From Candidatus Gastranaerophilales bacterium (GTDB taxonomy: Bacteria > Cyanobacteriota > Vampirovibrionia > Gastranaerophilales > UBA9579): 64,000 bases of DNA. Numbering within the stretch: position 1 is the stretch's first letter; every line of letters starts with the position of its first letter. The notes under the pieces were generated by a model. That model saw only the letters and a program-made list of their open reading frames with translations. It ran no database searches and was not told the origin of the DNA. The stretch covers positions 1 to 64,000 of the forward strand of contig JAQVCB010000004.1 of the NCBI GenBank assembly GCA_028689995.1, written 5' to 3'. A program made the position numbers and the translations under genes. Shown here in pieces: positions 53,534 through 61,765 of this stretch.

Positions 53534-54535
53534 AAAATAAATTCCTTGTTTTAATGCCAACAATCGGCCTGCGGCTTCGTGGTAGTTTTTAACTTTAATT
53601 ACCTTGTTTTCAATACCAAGTGATTCAGCAGTAACATTAATCACAGTTGTATTTTCTTCAACTGCAATAACGGGGATATTATTTTCAATTGCTTTTAAAA
53701 TCGGTATTCCACCAAGACAGTTACAGGGAACAATAAGTGCTTTTATTTTTCCAAGTGTAATGTCCTGATAGTTGGTATTGTCAATATTAACAAGCTTTGG
53801 TGCGTTGTAAAGCCCTAAAAGCACACAGGGCAGAAATACTGTTGTAATATATTCCGCCGACGCTCTGGGATTTACAATTTCTGAGCTTATGGATAGATCA
53901 TTAAACGCAGGGGCATGGGCAACTGGTATATTAAATTCTTTCGTCAATATATGGGATATGATAGCTTCAACTCCGCCCACAGGGTCAACACCCTCTCCTT
54001 TTGAGTAATCATTATCCTCTGAAGAGTCAAAATAGCATACAACTGCAATTGCTTCAGCTCCTTTGTCTATTAAAACTCTGCCGGCTTCTATCAAAGTTTC
54101 AGGGCTTTCTATATTGCCTGATGATATTCCTGATTCTGATATTGAAAAATTAACTCCGACTTCATTTTTTGTTATTTCATAACCCAAAATATTAATGCCA
54201 TAAACAGTTTTTACTGCATTAATTGTGTTTATATGAACATTTAAAATATCTTCCGGTATTGCTTTATCAAAAATAACTCCGATTGGGTTATATTTTGAAG
54301 GTCTGAGAGCTATTTCTTCCTTAAAAAACCTGTCTATTGCAAAGCCTTCTGTATAAAGAATATTTTCGTTTATACCTGAAAAAATGGCTGCATTAACAGT
54401 ATTGGGATTGGTTATTACAGGGCATATTTTTGAAATCAGGTTTAAACATGGAGATGCGTCTCCTGCATATCCGCCTATTGATGCTCCTATGCCTGTTGGA
54501 ACAATAAATGCCGCTGTAAAATCGTACTTGTTCAT
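53531..54535 (-). CDS. DUF3326 family protein
   Basis: A 334-residue soluble protein with the DUF3326 start FTAAFIVPTGIGASIGGYAGDA and further blocks SKICPVITNPNTVNAA, NILYTEGFAIDRF, ALRPSKYNPIGVIFD and VPCNCLGGIPIL. The family is known mainly from Cyanobacteria and plants; its biochemical function is not known to me. Short same-strand spacing (14 bases) to hpt upstream suggests a tilS-hpt-DUF3326 unit. The ATG has AAAAGAG upstream. Confidence 0.78.
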   Translation of the reverse strand: MNKYDFTAAFIVPTGIGASIGGYAGDASPCLNLISKICPVITNPNTVNAAIFSGINENILYTEGFAIDRFFKEEIALRPSKYNPIGVIFDKAIPEDILNVHINTINAVKTVYGINILGYEITKNEVGVNFSISESGISSGNIESPETLIEAGRVLIDKGAEAIAVVCYFDSSEDNDYSKGEGVDPVGGVEAIISHILTKEFNIPVAHAPAFNDLSISSEIVNPRASAEYITTVFLPCVLLGLYNAPKLVNIDNTNYQDITLGKIKALIVPCNCLGGIPILKAIENNIPVIAVEENTTVINVTAESLGIENKVIKVKNYHEAAGRLLALKQGIYF

Positions 54536-54549
54536 TTTCTCTTTTACTT

Positions 54550-55095
54550 TTATTGTGGAAAGTATCCTATATATGGAAGGTTTCTGTAATAACCCTGATA
54601 ATCAAGACCGTAACCGACAACAAATTTGTCATCTACTTCAAAACCTATATAATCAATGTTTACAGGATGGATTCTTGCGCATACTTTGTCGAGTAAGGAT
54701 GCAAACTTAACTTGTCTTGCATTGTGCTGTTCTTTTATGTAATCTATGAGAAAATGTGCTGTTAATCCTGTATCTACAATATCTTCAACTATTAATACAT
54801 TCTTGTCTGCAAGATTTGGCAAAGATAGATCTACTGATTTAACTTTGCCGGAAGATTTTTGATCATCTCCATAACTGGATAGTCTTATAAATTCAATTTG
54901 AACCGGCATTTTAAGATGTCTTACAAGGTCAGCTACAAATAAAACCGATCCTCTCAATACTCCAATGACATAGAGTTCTTCATTTTTATCAAATTCATTA
55001 TTAATTTTTTCAGCTAATTCCTTGATTCTGTCTTGAATCATATTTTTTGAAAAAAGTTCAAGCAAATGTTCTTCTTTTTTATCAATAACATTCAT
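54550..55095 (-). CDS. hpt: Hypoxanthine phosphoribosyltransferase
   Basis: A 181-residue purine salvage enzyme making IMP or GMP from hypoxanthine or guanine and PRPP. The PRPP motif is VLIVEDIVDTGLTAHFL; other family segments are VIGVLRGSVLFVADLVRHL and FVVGYGLDYQGYYRNLPYIG. AGGA precedes the ATG. It follows tilS by 14 bases, the tilS-hpt arrangement common in bacteria. Confidence 0.95.
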   Translation of the reverse strand: MNVIDKKEEHLLELFSKNMIQDRIKELAEKINNEFDKNEELYVIGVLRGSVLFVADLVRHLKMPVQIEFIRLSSYGDDQKSSGKVKSVDLSLPNLADKNVLIVEDIVDTGLTAHFLIDYIKEQHNARQVKFASLLDKVCARIHPVNIDYIGFEVDDKFVVGYGLDYQGYYRNLPYIGYFPQ

Positions 55096-55109
55096 AATAG
55101 ATTAATTCC

Positions 55110-56477
55110 TCATTCAACTGTCAGTATATGAGTTGGTCTGTCAATAACTCTTATTAATTCACTTAATCCGACTCCAACTACCCACAAAATCTCTGAATCT
55201 GTTGCTATAACAGGCAAATTGTCTCTTTTAAATTCAGGAATACCTTTATTTATAAGGTATTTTTTTAACCTGACTTTCTGCTGCATGCCAAACGGTTGAA
55301 TCTTGTCGCCTGATTTCCTTGTCCTGAAATAAACAGGCTCTTTTATTTTACTTAAATCAACATAGACTGTCCGGGAAAATTCGTCCGGAAATTTGTCAGG
55401 CTTATCATCTTTCCATGGAGTGATAACAAGTGTTTTGCCTAGATCCGAATTACATGTTTCGCCATTTAGGTTAGCTGTTACTATTGATTTTACCACATCA
55501 GCCCTGATTGAGTGAATTATTTTAATTATTTCAGAGGATACAAACAGCCAGCTATTTTCACCAATAGAAAGAGTATTGCCTGATTTTAAGCCGGAATTTT
55601 CATGTACAAAATCTGATATTACCTTGATTTTTTCAAAATCGTATTCGATGTCTTCTGAATGTAACAGATCAAGTATAATCCTGTTTTGAGCGGCGATAGA
55701 TAGGTTTAAAAATTCTATAGTGTTTAGTTCATCTCCGGTATAAATTTTTTCCTTAATTTGGCTGATATATTCCTCTATAAGTTCTTCCGATTCTGCTGAG
55801 ATTTTTGACAGTCTTAACAAGGCTTCGTCAACATCTTTATTGTATTTTTTTAATTCAGGCATAAGTGAAAGCCTGATTTTGTTTCTTAAAAAGGCTTCAT
55901 TCTGGTTGCTTGAATCAATATTTGGGCTTAAATTGTTTACTTTACAGTATTCAACAGTTTCTTCTCTGGTTATCTCAAGAATAGGCCTGTAAATCGGCAC
56001 AGAATCTTTTTGATACCTAACTTCAGGAATTCCCTTTAATCCTATAGTCCCAGAGCCTTTGATGATTCTATAAAGAACGGTTTCAGCCTGATCTGTCAGG
56101 GTATGTCCTGTTAAAATTGCTGTTGAGTTAAGCTTTTTAGTGGCTCTTTTGAAAAATTCGTATCTTTGATTTCTGGCTTCAAGTTCTGTATGAGGAAGAT
56201 TTTCAGAGAGAGTTTCGCTGTAAAAGTCTATATATCTTGAATTGCAGTATTTTTTTGCGTTTTCTTCTTCTCGCTTAGACTCATCTCCTCGCCAGTTGTG
56301 GTTTAAATGCGCTGCTGTTAGTTTGAAATAACATTCTTTAGACAGGTTATATAAAACATCTAAAAGACAGAGCGAATCAATCCCTCCTGAAAATGCAACA
56401 AGAAGCGAGTGGTTGCTGTTCAGGAGTTTGTGTTTTTCTAAAAATTCTCTGACTTTTTGTTTAATATTATTTTTCAT
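55110..56477 (-). CDS. tilS: tRNA(Ile)-lysidine synthase
   Basis: TilS modifies C34 of tRNA-Ile(CAU) with lysine so that it reads AUA. The N-type ATP pyrophosphatase loop is LLVAFSGGIDSLCLLD; AHLNHNWRGDES and TGHTLTDQAETVLYRIIKGSG follow. The C-terminal TilS domain contains FRTRKSGDKIQPFGMQQKVRLKKYL. The 455-residue length is normal. It heads the leftward tilS-hpt-DUF3326 unit. Confidence 0.95.
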   Translation of the reverse strand: MKNNIKQKVREFLEKHKLLNSNHSLLVAFSGGIDSLCLLDVLYNLSKECYFKLTAAHLNHNWRGDESKREEENAKKYCNSRYIDFYSETLSENLPHTELEARNQRYEFFKRATKKLNSTAILTGHTLTDQAETVLYRIIKGSGTIGLKGIPEVRYQKDSVPIYRPILEITREETVEYCKVNNLSPNIDSSNQNEAFLRNKIRLSLMPELKKYNKDVDEALLRLSKISAESEELIEEYISQIKEKIYTGDELNTIEFLNLSIAAQNRIILDLLHSEDIEYDFEKIKVISDFVHENSGLKSGNTLSIGENSWLFVSSEIIKIIHSIRADVVKSIVTANLNGETCNSDLGKTLVITPWKDDKPDKFPDEFSRTVYVDLSKIKEPVYFRTRKSGDKIQPFGMQQKVRLKKYLINKGIPEFKRDNLPVIATDSEILWVVGVGLSELIRVIDRPTHILTVE

Positions 56478-56559
56478 AATTTAAAGATACAATAAACTAT
56501 TAGTTATTTATATAAGTATATGCATGGTGGGTTGTAACTAGTACGGTAAAGGTTTTGCG

Positions 56560-56895
56560 CATGTTTGAATCGGTAAAATTGTTAATTCGTCAGAACAATG
56601 TTTAATTATTATGATAATTGCACAATTACTTGTTTTTCCTCACCCCTAAAGGGGCTGGAACAATTTTGCCTGTGTTGTTCGTTCATAACGGATCGTAAAA
56701 AACTTTTTAAGGCGGCGAATTTTTATTAAGCCCCTCCTTTTTTATTTTTTTAATATTTTTAAGGAGAGAGAAAAGAAGTGTTTTGGACTTTTATTGAAGC
56801 AGAGTTGTTTGTTGGCTGGAATAGAAGAAGAGGCTTAATAAAAATCCTTGCTGAAAAAAGTTTTAACGATCCGTAATTCACTTTTTGTAAATTCT
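56560..56895 (+). repeat. Family A structured element, copy A3
   Basis: Domain 1 arms are GGTAAAATTGTT (56572-56583) and AACAATTTTGCC (56659-56670): compared with A1, changes occur in both arms and pairing is kept with one G-U. It has a perfect CCCC-TAAA-GGGG apical hairpin. The linker ends CGTTCATAACGGATCG. Domain 2 is a different sequence altogether but again a long stem: ACGGATCGT/ACGATCCGT (56688-56696, 56866-56874) and ATTTTTATTAAGCC with its exact complement (56719-56732, 56832-56845). Confidence 0.82.
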
Positions 56896-56903
56896 TTATT
56901 TGG

Positions 56904-57121
56904 TAGTGGTTAAATTGTAACTGATAAAAACGAAAAATCCTTAAAATGTCATCCGAGCGAAACGAAGTGAAGTCGAAGGATTTTGCTAATAATGTCAGAA
57001 GATAACAGGCGAAAACTGGCAAGATTGCCACGGATTTCTCCAAAATCCTCGCAATGACAAGTGGATGTAAGATAATTAAAATCTAGATTTTAATTATTTA
57101 TCAGTTTGTATTTATCCACTA
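56904..57121 (+). repeat. Family D element, complete copy after A3
   Basis: 218 bp between TAGTGG and CCACTA ends, nearly the reverse complement of 30786-31004 along its whole length; core 56947-57059 (TGTCATCCGAGCGAAACG to CGCAATGACA). It starts within about ten bases of the end of A3. No coding capacity. Confidence 0.82.
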
Positions 57122-57220
57122 CTCTTTCTTTTTCAAAATCCTTCACAAATAATTTCGTATTTTTTCCTATCAGAATAAACGAATTCAATATCTTTTTTAT
57201 TATTTTGCTAAAATATTCCT

Positions 57221-58198
57221 ATGAAAGAAGATAAATTTATTGGTTTAATAAAAAATCTGCTCCCTGAATCTTCAAAATATATCGGAGACGATACTGCTTT
57301 TATTGAAGAAAAGGGGCTTATACTTACGCAGGATACTCTTGTTGAAGATGTTCATTTTAGAATGTCAACTATCAGCCCTTATGATCTTGGTATAAAATCA
57401 ATTGCAGTTAATTTAAGCGATATTGCAGCATCAGGCGGAATTGCAGAATTTATTCTCATTTCTTTATCACTTCCTGAAAGTGTCGATGAAGATTTTGTGA
57501 AAAGATTTTATGAAGGTGTTAACCATATATGCAGAAAATATGATGTAGTAGTTGTGGGCGGAGACCTGACAAGAGCTACAAAAATTACAATAAGTATAGC
57601 GGCAATCGGTTTTAACGAAAGACTTCAACCTGCAAAAAGAAGCCTGGCAAAAGTAGATGATGTTGTAATTACTGCCGGCGAATTCGGTTCAAGTGCTGCC
57701 GGTTTATGGATACTTGAAAGTAAAATCAGCGATATTTCTGAAGACATTTCAAAAAAATTTGTTAAAGCCCATATAAATCCAGTTCCTCTCTTACAGGAAG
57801 GACGAACAATTGTAAAAAGTTGCGAAACTCCTCCTGCTCTTATGGATGCCAGTGACGGGCTTGCTGATGCCCTGTATAAAATTTCTCTTTCAAGCGGAGT
57901 TGGTATGGAAATTAATTATGATGAAATTCCGGTTGATAAAAATTTAGAAGCAGTTGCTCAAAAAGCAGGAATAAATTCCAGTAAATGGGTATTGTACGGT
58001 GGTGAAGATTACGGACTTGTAGGCACAGTTCCGGAATTCATCTATGAAAAATTACTGGCGGATAATATTCCGGTAAAGGCAATTGGTAGAGTGTTAAAGA
58101 TGGAAAATTGTCCTGAAGTTTTAATCAGGTATAATGATAAAATAGTTAAAATTAATTCAAATACTCTTGATAGTGAAGTTTTTAGCCATTTCAGGTAG
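57221..58198 (+). CDS. thiL: Thiamine-monophosphate kinase
   Basis: ThiL phosphorylates thiamine monophosphate to thiamine diphosphate. The 325-residue protein has the AIR-synthase-like fold with YIGDDTAFIEEKGLILTQDT, VEDVHF, the ATP-binding VVVGGDLTRATKI, LMDASDGLADAL and YGGEDYGLVGT. It is followed seven bases later by ispD. No other thi gene is in the window. Confidence 0.93.
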   Translation: MKEDKFIGLIKNLLPESSKYIGDDTAFIEEKGLILTQDTLVEDVHFRMSTISPYDLGIKSIAVNLSDIAASGGIAEFILISLSLPESVDEDFVKRFYEGVNHICRKYDVVVVGGDLTRATKITISIAAIGFNERLQPAKRSLAKVDDVVITAGEFGSSAAGLWILESKISDISEDISKKFVKAHINPVPLLQEGRTIVKSCETPPALMDASDGLADALYKISLSSGVGMEINYDEIPVDKNLEAVAQKAGINSSKWVLYGGEDYGLVGTVPEFIYEKLLADNIPVKAIGRVLKMENCPEVLIRYNDKIVKINSNTLDSEVFSHFR

Positions 58199-58205
58199 AG
58201 GGAAA

Positions 58206-58886
58206 ATGAAAATAACAGCAATAATTCCTGCAGCAGGATCAGGCAGCAGATACAGCTCGAATAAAAACAAGCTTCTTGAAAATCTTGACGGGTTACCTGT
58301 CCTTGTACGTACTTTAAAGGTTATTGCTTCGGTTCAGGAGATTAATAACATAATTATCTGTACTTCAGAAGACCTGATCGCTGAAATAAACACTATAATT
58401 AAAAATTTTAATATAGAAAAAGTTTCAAAAGTTATTTTGGGCGGCAAAACAAGACAGGAATCTGTATTTAACGGATTAAAGGCCGCGTCAGAATTTAATC
58501 CTGATCTTGTTTTAATACATGATGGGGCAAGACCGTTAGTTACAGAAGAAATAATCAAAAATGCAATTGAGTGTGCAAAAAGCAAAGGAACTGCAATTGT
58601 TGCTGTTCAGGCAAAAGATACAATTAAAAGAGTAAATATATCCACAAATCAAATAATAGAAACTCTTGACAGAGAGCTGCTCTGGAATATTCAGACACCG
58701 CAGATTTTTAAATATAATGAACTGCTTGAAGCCCATAGAAAATTCGAGGGCATGAATTTGACGGATGATTCTGCGTTGATAGAAAAACTTGATTTGCCTG
58801 CTTTTGTGGTTATGGGTAGTTATTCAAATATTAAAATAACTACAAAAGAAGATCTGCTTTATGCTGAAATGCTTTTGAAGAATTAA
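58206..58886 (+). CDS. ispD: 2-C-methyl-D-erythritol 4-phosphate cytidylyltransferase
   Basis: IspD activates MEP with CTP in the non-mevalonate isoprenoid pathway. Motifs: ITAIIPAAGSGSRY (CTP loop), VILGGKTRQESVFNGL, IHDGARPLV and DDSALIEKL. The ORF track starts at 58167 inside thiL. I choose ATG 58206, because AGAGGG lies four bases before it and the protein then starts MKITAIIPAAG, as in homologues. The stop overlaps the convergent gene by four bases. Confidence 0.95.
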   Translation: MKITAIIPAAGSGSRYSSNKNKLLENLDGLPVLVRTLKVIASVQEINNIIICTSEDLIAEINTIIKNFNIEKVSKVILGGKTRQESVFNGLKAASEFNPDLVLIHDGARPLVTEEIIKNAIECAKSKGTAIVAVQAKDTIKRVNISTNQIIETLDRELLWNIQTPQIFKYNELLEAHRKFEGMNLTDDSALIEKLDLPAFVVMGSYSNIKITTKEDLLYAEMLLKN

Positions 58887-59431
58887 AATAATTTTTTATT
58901 ATTAACCCGTACAAAGTTGTCATCAACACTGATTTTAACATCTCTGTCTGTTCTGGTTTGAACCTGATAACCTGCCGGAAGAGTTGCGTCATAGCCTCTA
59001 AACATCAAACCAAAAGGGAAAACTGGCAGTAAAATTGCTAGGCCAACTGATAAAAATACCTTATCTTCACCTTTTTTGACAATAGTTCCATTAAGAGGAA
59101 CTTTCTTGCCGTTTACTGCTTTAGCGTAGTCAAGATTTATAGTAAGTTTTCCCGCCTTACCGACTCTGCCTCTATTAATTAATTCTGATATAATTCCTGT
59201 TGCCCTTGCGCCTTCTTTAATTAAAACAAGGTCACCCAATTTTATATCTTCTGCAACGGTAAAATTAACTTCATCACCTTCCTGATTTAATCCTGAAGAT
59301 ACTTTATCAACCAGCTTCAGGCGGATTTTTGTTCCGTTTTCAAGTATTACATCGCTGCCAAAGGATACCTGACAGAATCCCAAATTAATGAAAACAAGTA
59401 TTAAAATCAGACTGATAAGTTTTTTTATCAC
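58883..59431 (-). CDS. Exported beta-rich protein, unknown
   Basis: A 182-residue protein with a signal peptide (ILILVFINLGFCQVSFGS). The mature part begins VILENGTKIRLKLVDKVSSG and contains KEGARATGIISEL, GKAGKLTINLDYAKAVNG and KVPLNGTIVKKGEDK, a beta-rich pattern seen in exported proteins of many Gram-negative bacteria, but I cannot name a family. A hydrophobic stretch (LAILLPVFPFGLMFRG) near residue 135 may re-enter the membrane. It forms a pair with the next exported protein upstream (14-base gap). Confidence 0.6.
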   Translation of the reverse strand: MIKKLISLILILVFINLGFCQVSFGSDVILENGTKIRLKLVDKVSSGLNQEGDEVNFTVAEDIKLGDLVLIKEGARATGIISELINRGRVGKAGKLTINLDYAKAVNGKKVPLNGTIVKKGEDKVFLSVGLAILLPVFPFGLMFRGYDATLPAGYQVQTRTDRDVKISVDDNFVRVNNKKLF

Positions 59432-59445
59432 GTTTAATCCTTTCT

Positions 59446-60036
59446 TTAGAGACTTTCTGATATTGGTGATCTGAGATCAAAAGTCTGTTCATCAAAAGAT
59501 ACTTCTTTTATGATGATTTCTGCTGCGTTTCTGTGTTTTTTGGGGATAAAGACATAGGTTGAATAATATTCATCATCAAATATGTGCTTTGACTTGAAGA
59601 TGTTTTTCTTGATGTTACTTTCCAGATTGCCGTTTGATGTGCTGGAATAAGCTACAGTCCCTGCAATAATAGGAATCCCAACTATAAAAAATATGAGAGG
59701 AAAAACGGCAATAGTTGTTGCAAAGCCTCTTATTACAGTGTGTCGTTTAGTTTTTTGATAAACCAGTGTACTTGAAGGGGTTTTATACTTAACTCCTTTG
59801 TAAACATAATAGATTTTGTCCGGTAATAATATATCTTTATCATTTTTATTAGATATATCGAGTCTTACGGCAATATATTTTTTAAGGATTAATTTATCAA
59901 CTTCTCCAATAAGGAAGGATTTATCAACCTTTTCAGCATTGAATTTCACTCGATTTATTTCATCAGCAAAACAAAGAGGGGCTGAATAAAAATATATTAT
60001 GGAAAATATTAGATATAAAATTAAATTTTTACGCAT
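59446..60036 (-). CDS. Exported or membrane protein, unknown
   Basis: A 196-residue protein with a signal peptide (LILYLIFSIIYFYSAPLCFA) and one internal hydrophobic segment (GFATTIAVFPLIFFIVGIPI). Between them is a beta-rich domain (KLILKKYIAVRLDISNKNDK, resembling LEA-type or immunoglobulin-like modules). I do not recognise it. The track starts at TTG 60042; the ATG two codons later is preferred. It is probably co-transcribed with the downstream exported protein. Confidence 0.55.
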   Translation of the reverse strand: MRKNLILYLIFSIIYFYSAPLCFADEINRVKFNAEKVDKSFLIGEVDKLILKKYIAVRLDISNKNDKDILLPDKIYYVYKGVKYKTPSSTLVYQKTKRHTVIRGFATTIAVFPLIFFIVGIPIIAGTVAYSSTSNGNLESNIKKNIFKSKHIFDDEYYSTYVFIPKKHRNAAEIIIKEVSFDEQTFDLRSPISESL

Positions 60037-60042
60037 AATCAA

Positions 60043-60345
60043 CTCACATGTACCCTAAAATTCCAGCTTCTATTTTTATAAAATAAATAAGAATTATATT
60101 CAATTAAAGTATAAGGAATATTTACTTTTTGAAAAATAATCTGTAAGAATTATTCTTGTTTTATAATAAAGAGGGTGCGGAAAAATTCAATTTTCGAAGA
60201 AAATTAGGATTTTTTAAACCCGACCATTGGAAAGGTGAAACACATGCACAGCCGCGATGAGCGGGTGGGTTTGTGTGTAACTGGATCATGGAATATACGA
60301 GAAAAATTTTAATTTTTCCGTATATTTAAGTATGTATTTATTGAA
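60043..60345. repeat. Intergenic region with family F repeat, copy F2 (about 60177-60335)
   Basis: It contains GCGGAAAAATTCAATTTTC near 60178 and, inverted, TTTTAATTTTTCCG near 60310-60325, with CCGACCATTGGAAAGG and CTGGATCATGG in between. The last two blocks match the inverse of F1 near 15.4 kb. The remainder is AT-rich. The promoters of the flanking divergent genes must lie here. Confidence 0.5.
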
Positions 60346-61686
60346 ATGAACAAAATGTCAACGATCTTAATAAAAAACGCAGATATAATTACTATGAACC
60401 CTGAAAAAGAGGTGTTTTCAGGCGTTGATCTTCTTATAGAAAACGGGATTATCTCAAAAATCGGGTCAAATATTACTAATCAAGCTGATATAACTTTAGA
60501 TGCAAAAGGTAAAGTTGTAATGCCGGGTTTTGTGCAGACGCATGTTCATCTTTGTCAGACACTTTTTCGGGGACTTGCTGAGAACAGGCAGTTATTAAGC
60601 TGGCTAAGAGAAAAAATATGGCCACTTGAAGCTGCACATGATGAGAATTCCATTTATTATTCCTCTTTGCTTGGAATAGGTGAGCTTATTTCAGGAGGAA
60701 CTACGACAGTTCTTGATATGGGTACTGTAAATCATACGGATAAGATTTTTGAAGCCATGTTAACTTCCGGCATAAGGGCAATAGGCGGTAAGGCAATGAT
60801 GGATTCGGGAAATAACCTGCCCGAAAATTTCTGTGAAAATGTTGAAAGCTCAATTCAAGAAAGTTTGAGGCTTTATGAAAAGTGGAATGGGGCAGAAAAT
60901 GGCAGAATTGGTTATGCTTTTGCTCCAAGATTTATACTTTCTTGTTCGGATAAACTTTTTAGCAGGCTTAAAGAACTTTCGGATTCCTTAAATATAAAAA
61001 TTCATACCCATGCCTGTGAAAATTCAGATGAAGGGAAAGAAGTTTTCAGGCTTAAAGGAATGAATGAGTTTGAATATTTCAATAAAATGGGATTGTTAAA
61101 CAAAAATTTTCTTGCTGCTCATTGTGTATGGGCTGATGATAATGATATAAAACTCATAAAAGACAATAATGTGAAGGTTCTTCATTGTCCTTCTTCCAAT
61201 TTTAAACTTGGATCAGGAACTTTGAACATAGTAAAACTCCTTAATGAAGGCATTAATGTTTCAATAGGAGCAGATGGCGCACCTTGCAATAATAATCTTG
61301 ATATGCTTCAGGAAATCAGGACAAGTGCGCTTTTGCAGAATGTCTTAAATAATTCGGGCAGTATTGATGCTTATAAATTCCTCGAAATAGCAACAATTGA
61401 CGGGGCAAAGACTTTAGGACTTGATGAAGAGATAGGCAGTATAGAAGCAGGGAAGAAAGCCGACATAATAATTCTTGATTTAAAGAATGATTTTCACTCG
61501 TGGCATTCAGATGAAGCTGATATTGCTTCCAGAATAGTCTTTTCTGCAAAAAGTTCCGACGTTAAAACTGTTATTATAGACGGAAAAATAGTTATGAAAG
61601 ATAGAGAACTATTAACTGTCAATAAAGAAACGGTGCTTAATAATTGCAAGGCAGAAATAGCAAGACTTTTAGTTAGAGTTAAATAA
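60346..61686 (+). CDS. mtaD: 5-methylthioadenosine/S-adenosylhomocysteine deaminase family amidohydrolase
   Basis: A 446-residue metal-dependent deaminase of the ATZ/TRZ-like amidohydrolases, acting on S-adenosylhomocysteine, methylthioadenosine or 5'-deoxyadenosine in SAM by-product salvage. Metal and catalytic motifs: FVQTHVHLCQTLFRGL, IHTHACENSDEG, LAAHCVWADDND, LHCPSSNFKLGSG and SIGADGAPCNNNLDM. The length matches. A second in-frame ATG three codons in is an alternative start. The exact substrate cannot be fixed from sequence. Confidence 0.87.
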   Translation: MNKMSTILIKNADIITMNPEKEVFSGVDLLIENGIISKIGSNITNQADITLDAKGKVVMPGFVQTHVHLCQTLFRGLAENRQLLSWLREKIWPLEAAHDENSIYYSSLLGIGELISGGTTTVLDMGTVNHTDKIFEAMLTSGIRAIGGKAMMDSGNNLPENFCENVESSIQESLRLYEKWNGAENGRIGYAFAPRFILSCSDKLFSRLKELSDSLNIKIHTHACENSDEGKEVFRLKGMNEFEYFNKMGLLNKNFLAAHCVWADDNDIKLIKDNNVKVLHCPSSNFKLGSGTLNIVKLLNEGINVSIGADGAPCNNNLDMLQEIRTSALLQNVLNNSGSIDAYKFLEIATIDGAKTLGLDEEIGSIEAGKKADIIILDLKNDFHSWHSDEADIASRIVFSAKSSDVKTVIIDGKIVMKDRELLTVNKETVLNNCKAEIARLLVRVK

Positions 61687-61765
61687 GAAATTTACAATTT
61701 TAAAAAAAAGTTTGTTTTCTGATAAAATGTAAATTTCATAGATATTTTTTTGGAAATAGAATTTA

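Noticed and set aside
56759-57043. Minus-strand ORF of 94 residues over A3 and D
   Set aside because: It lies entirely within repeat DNA, has no ribosome site and no recognisable protein pattern.
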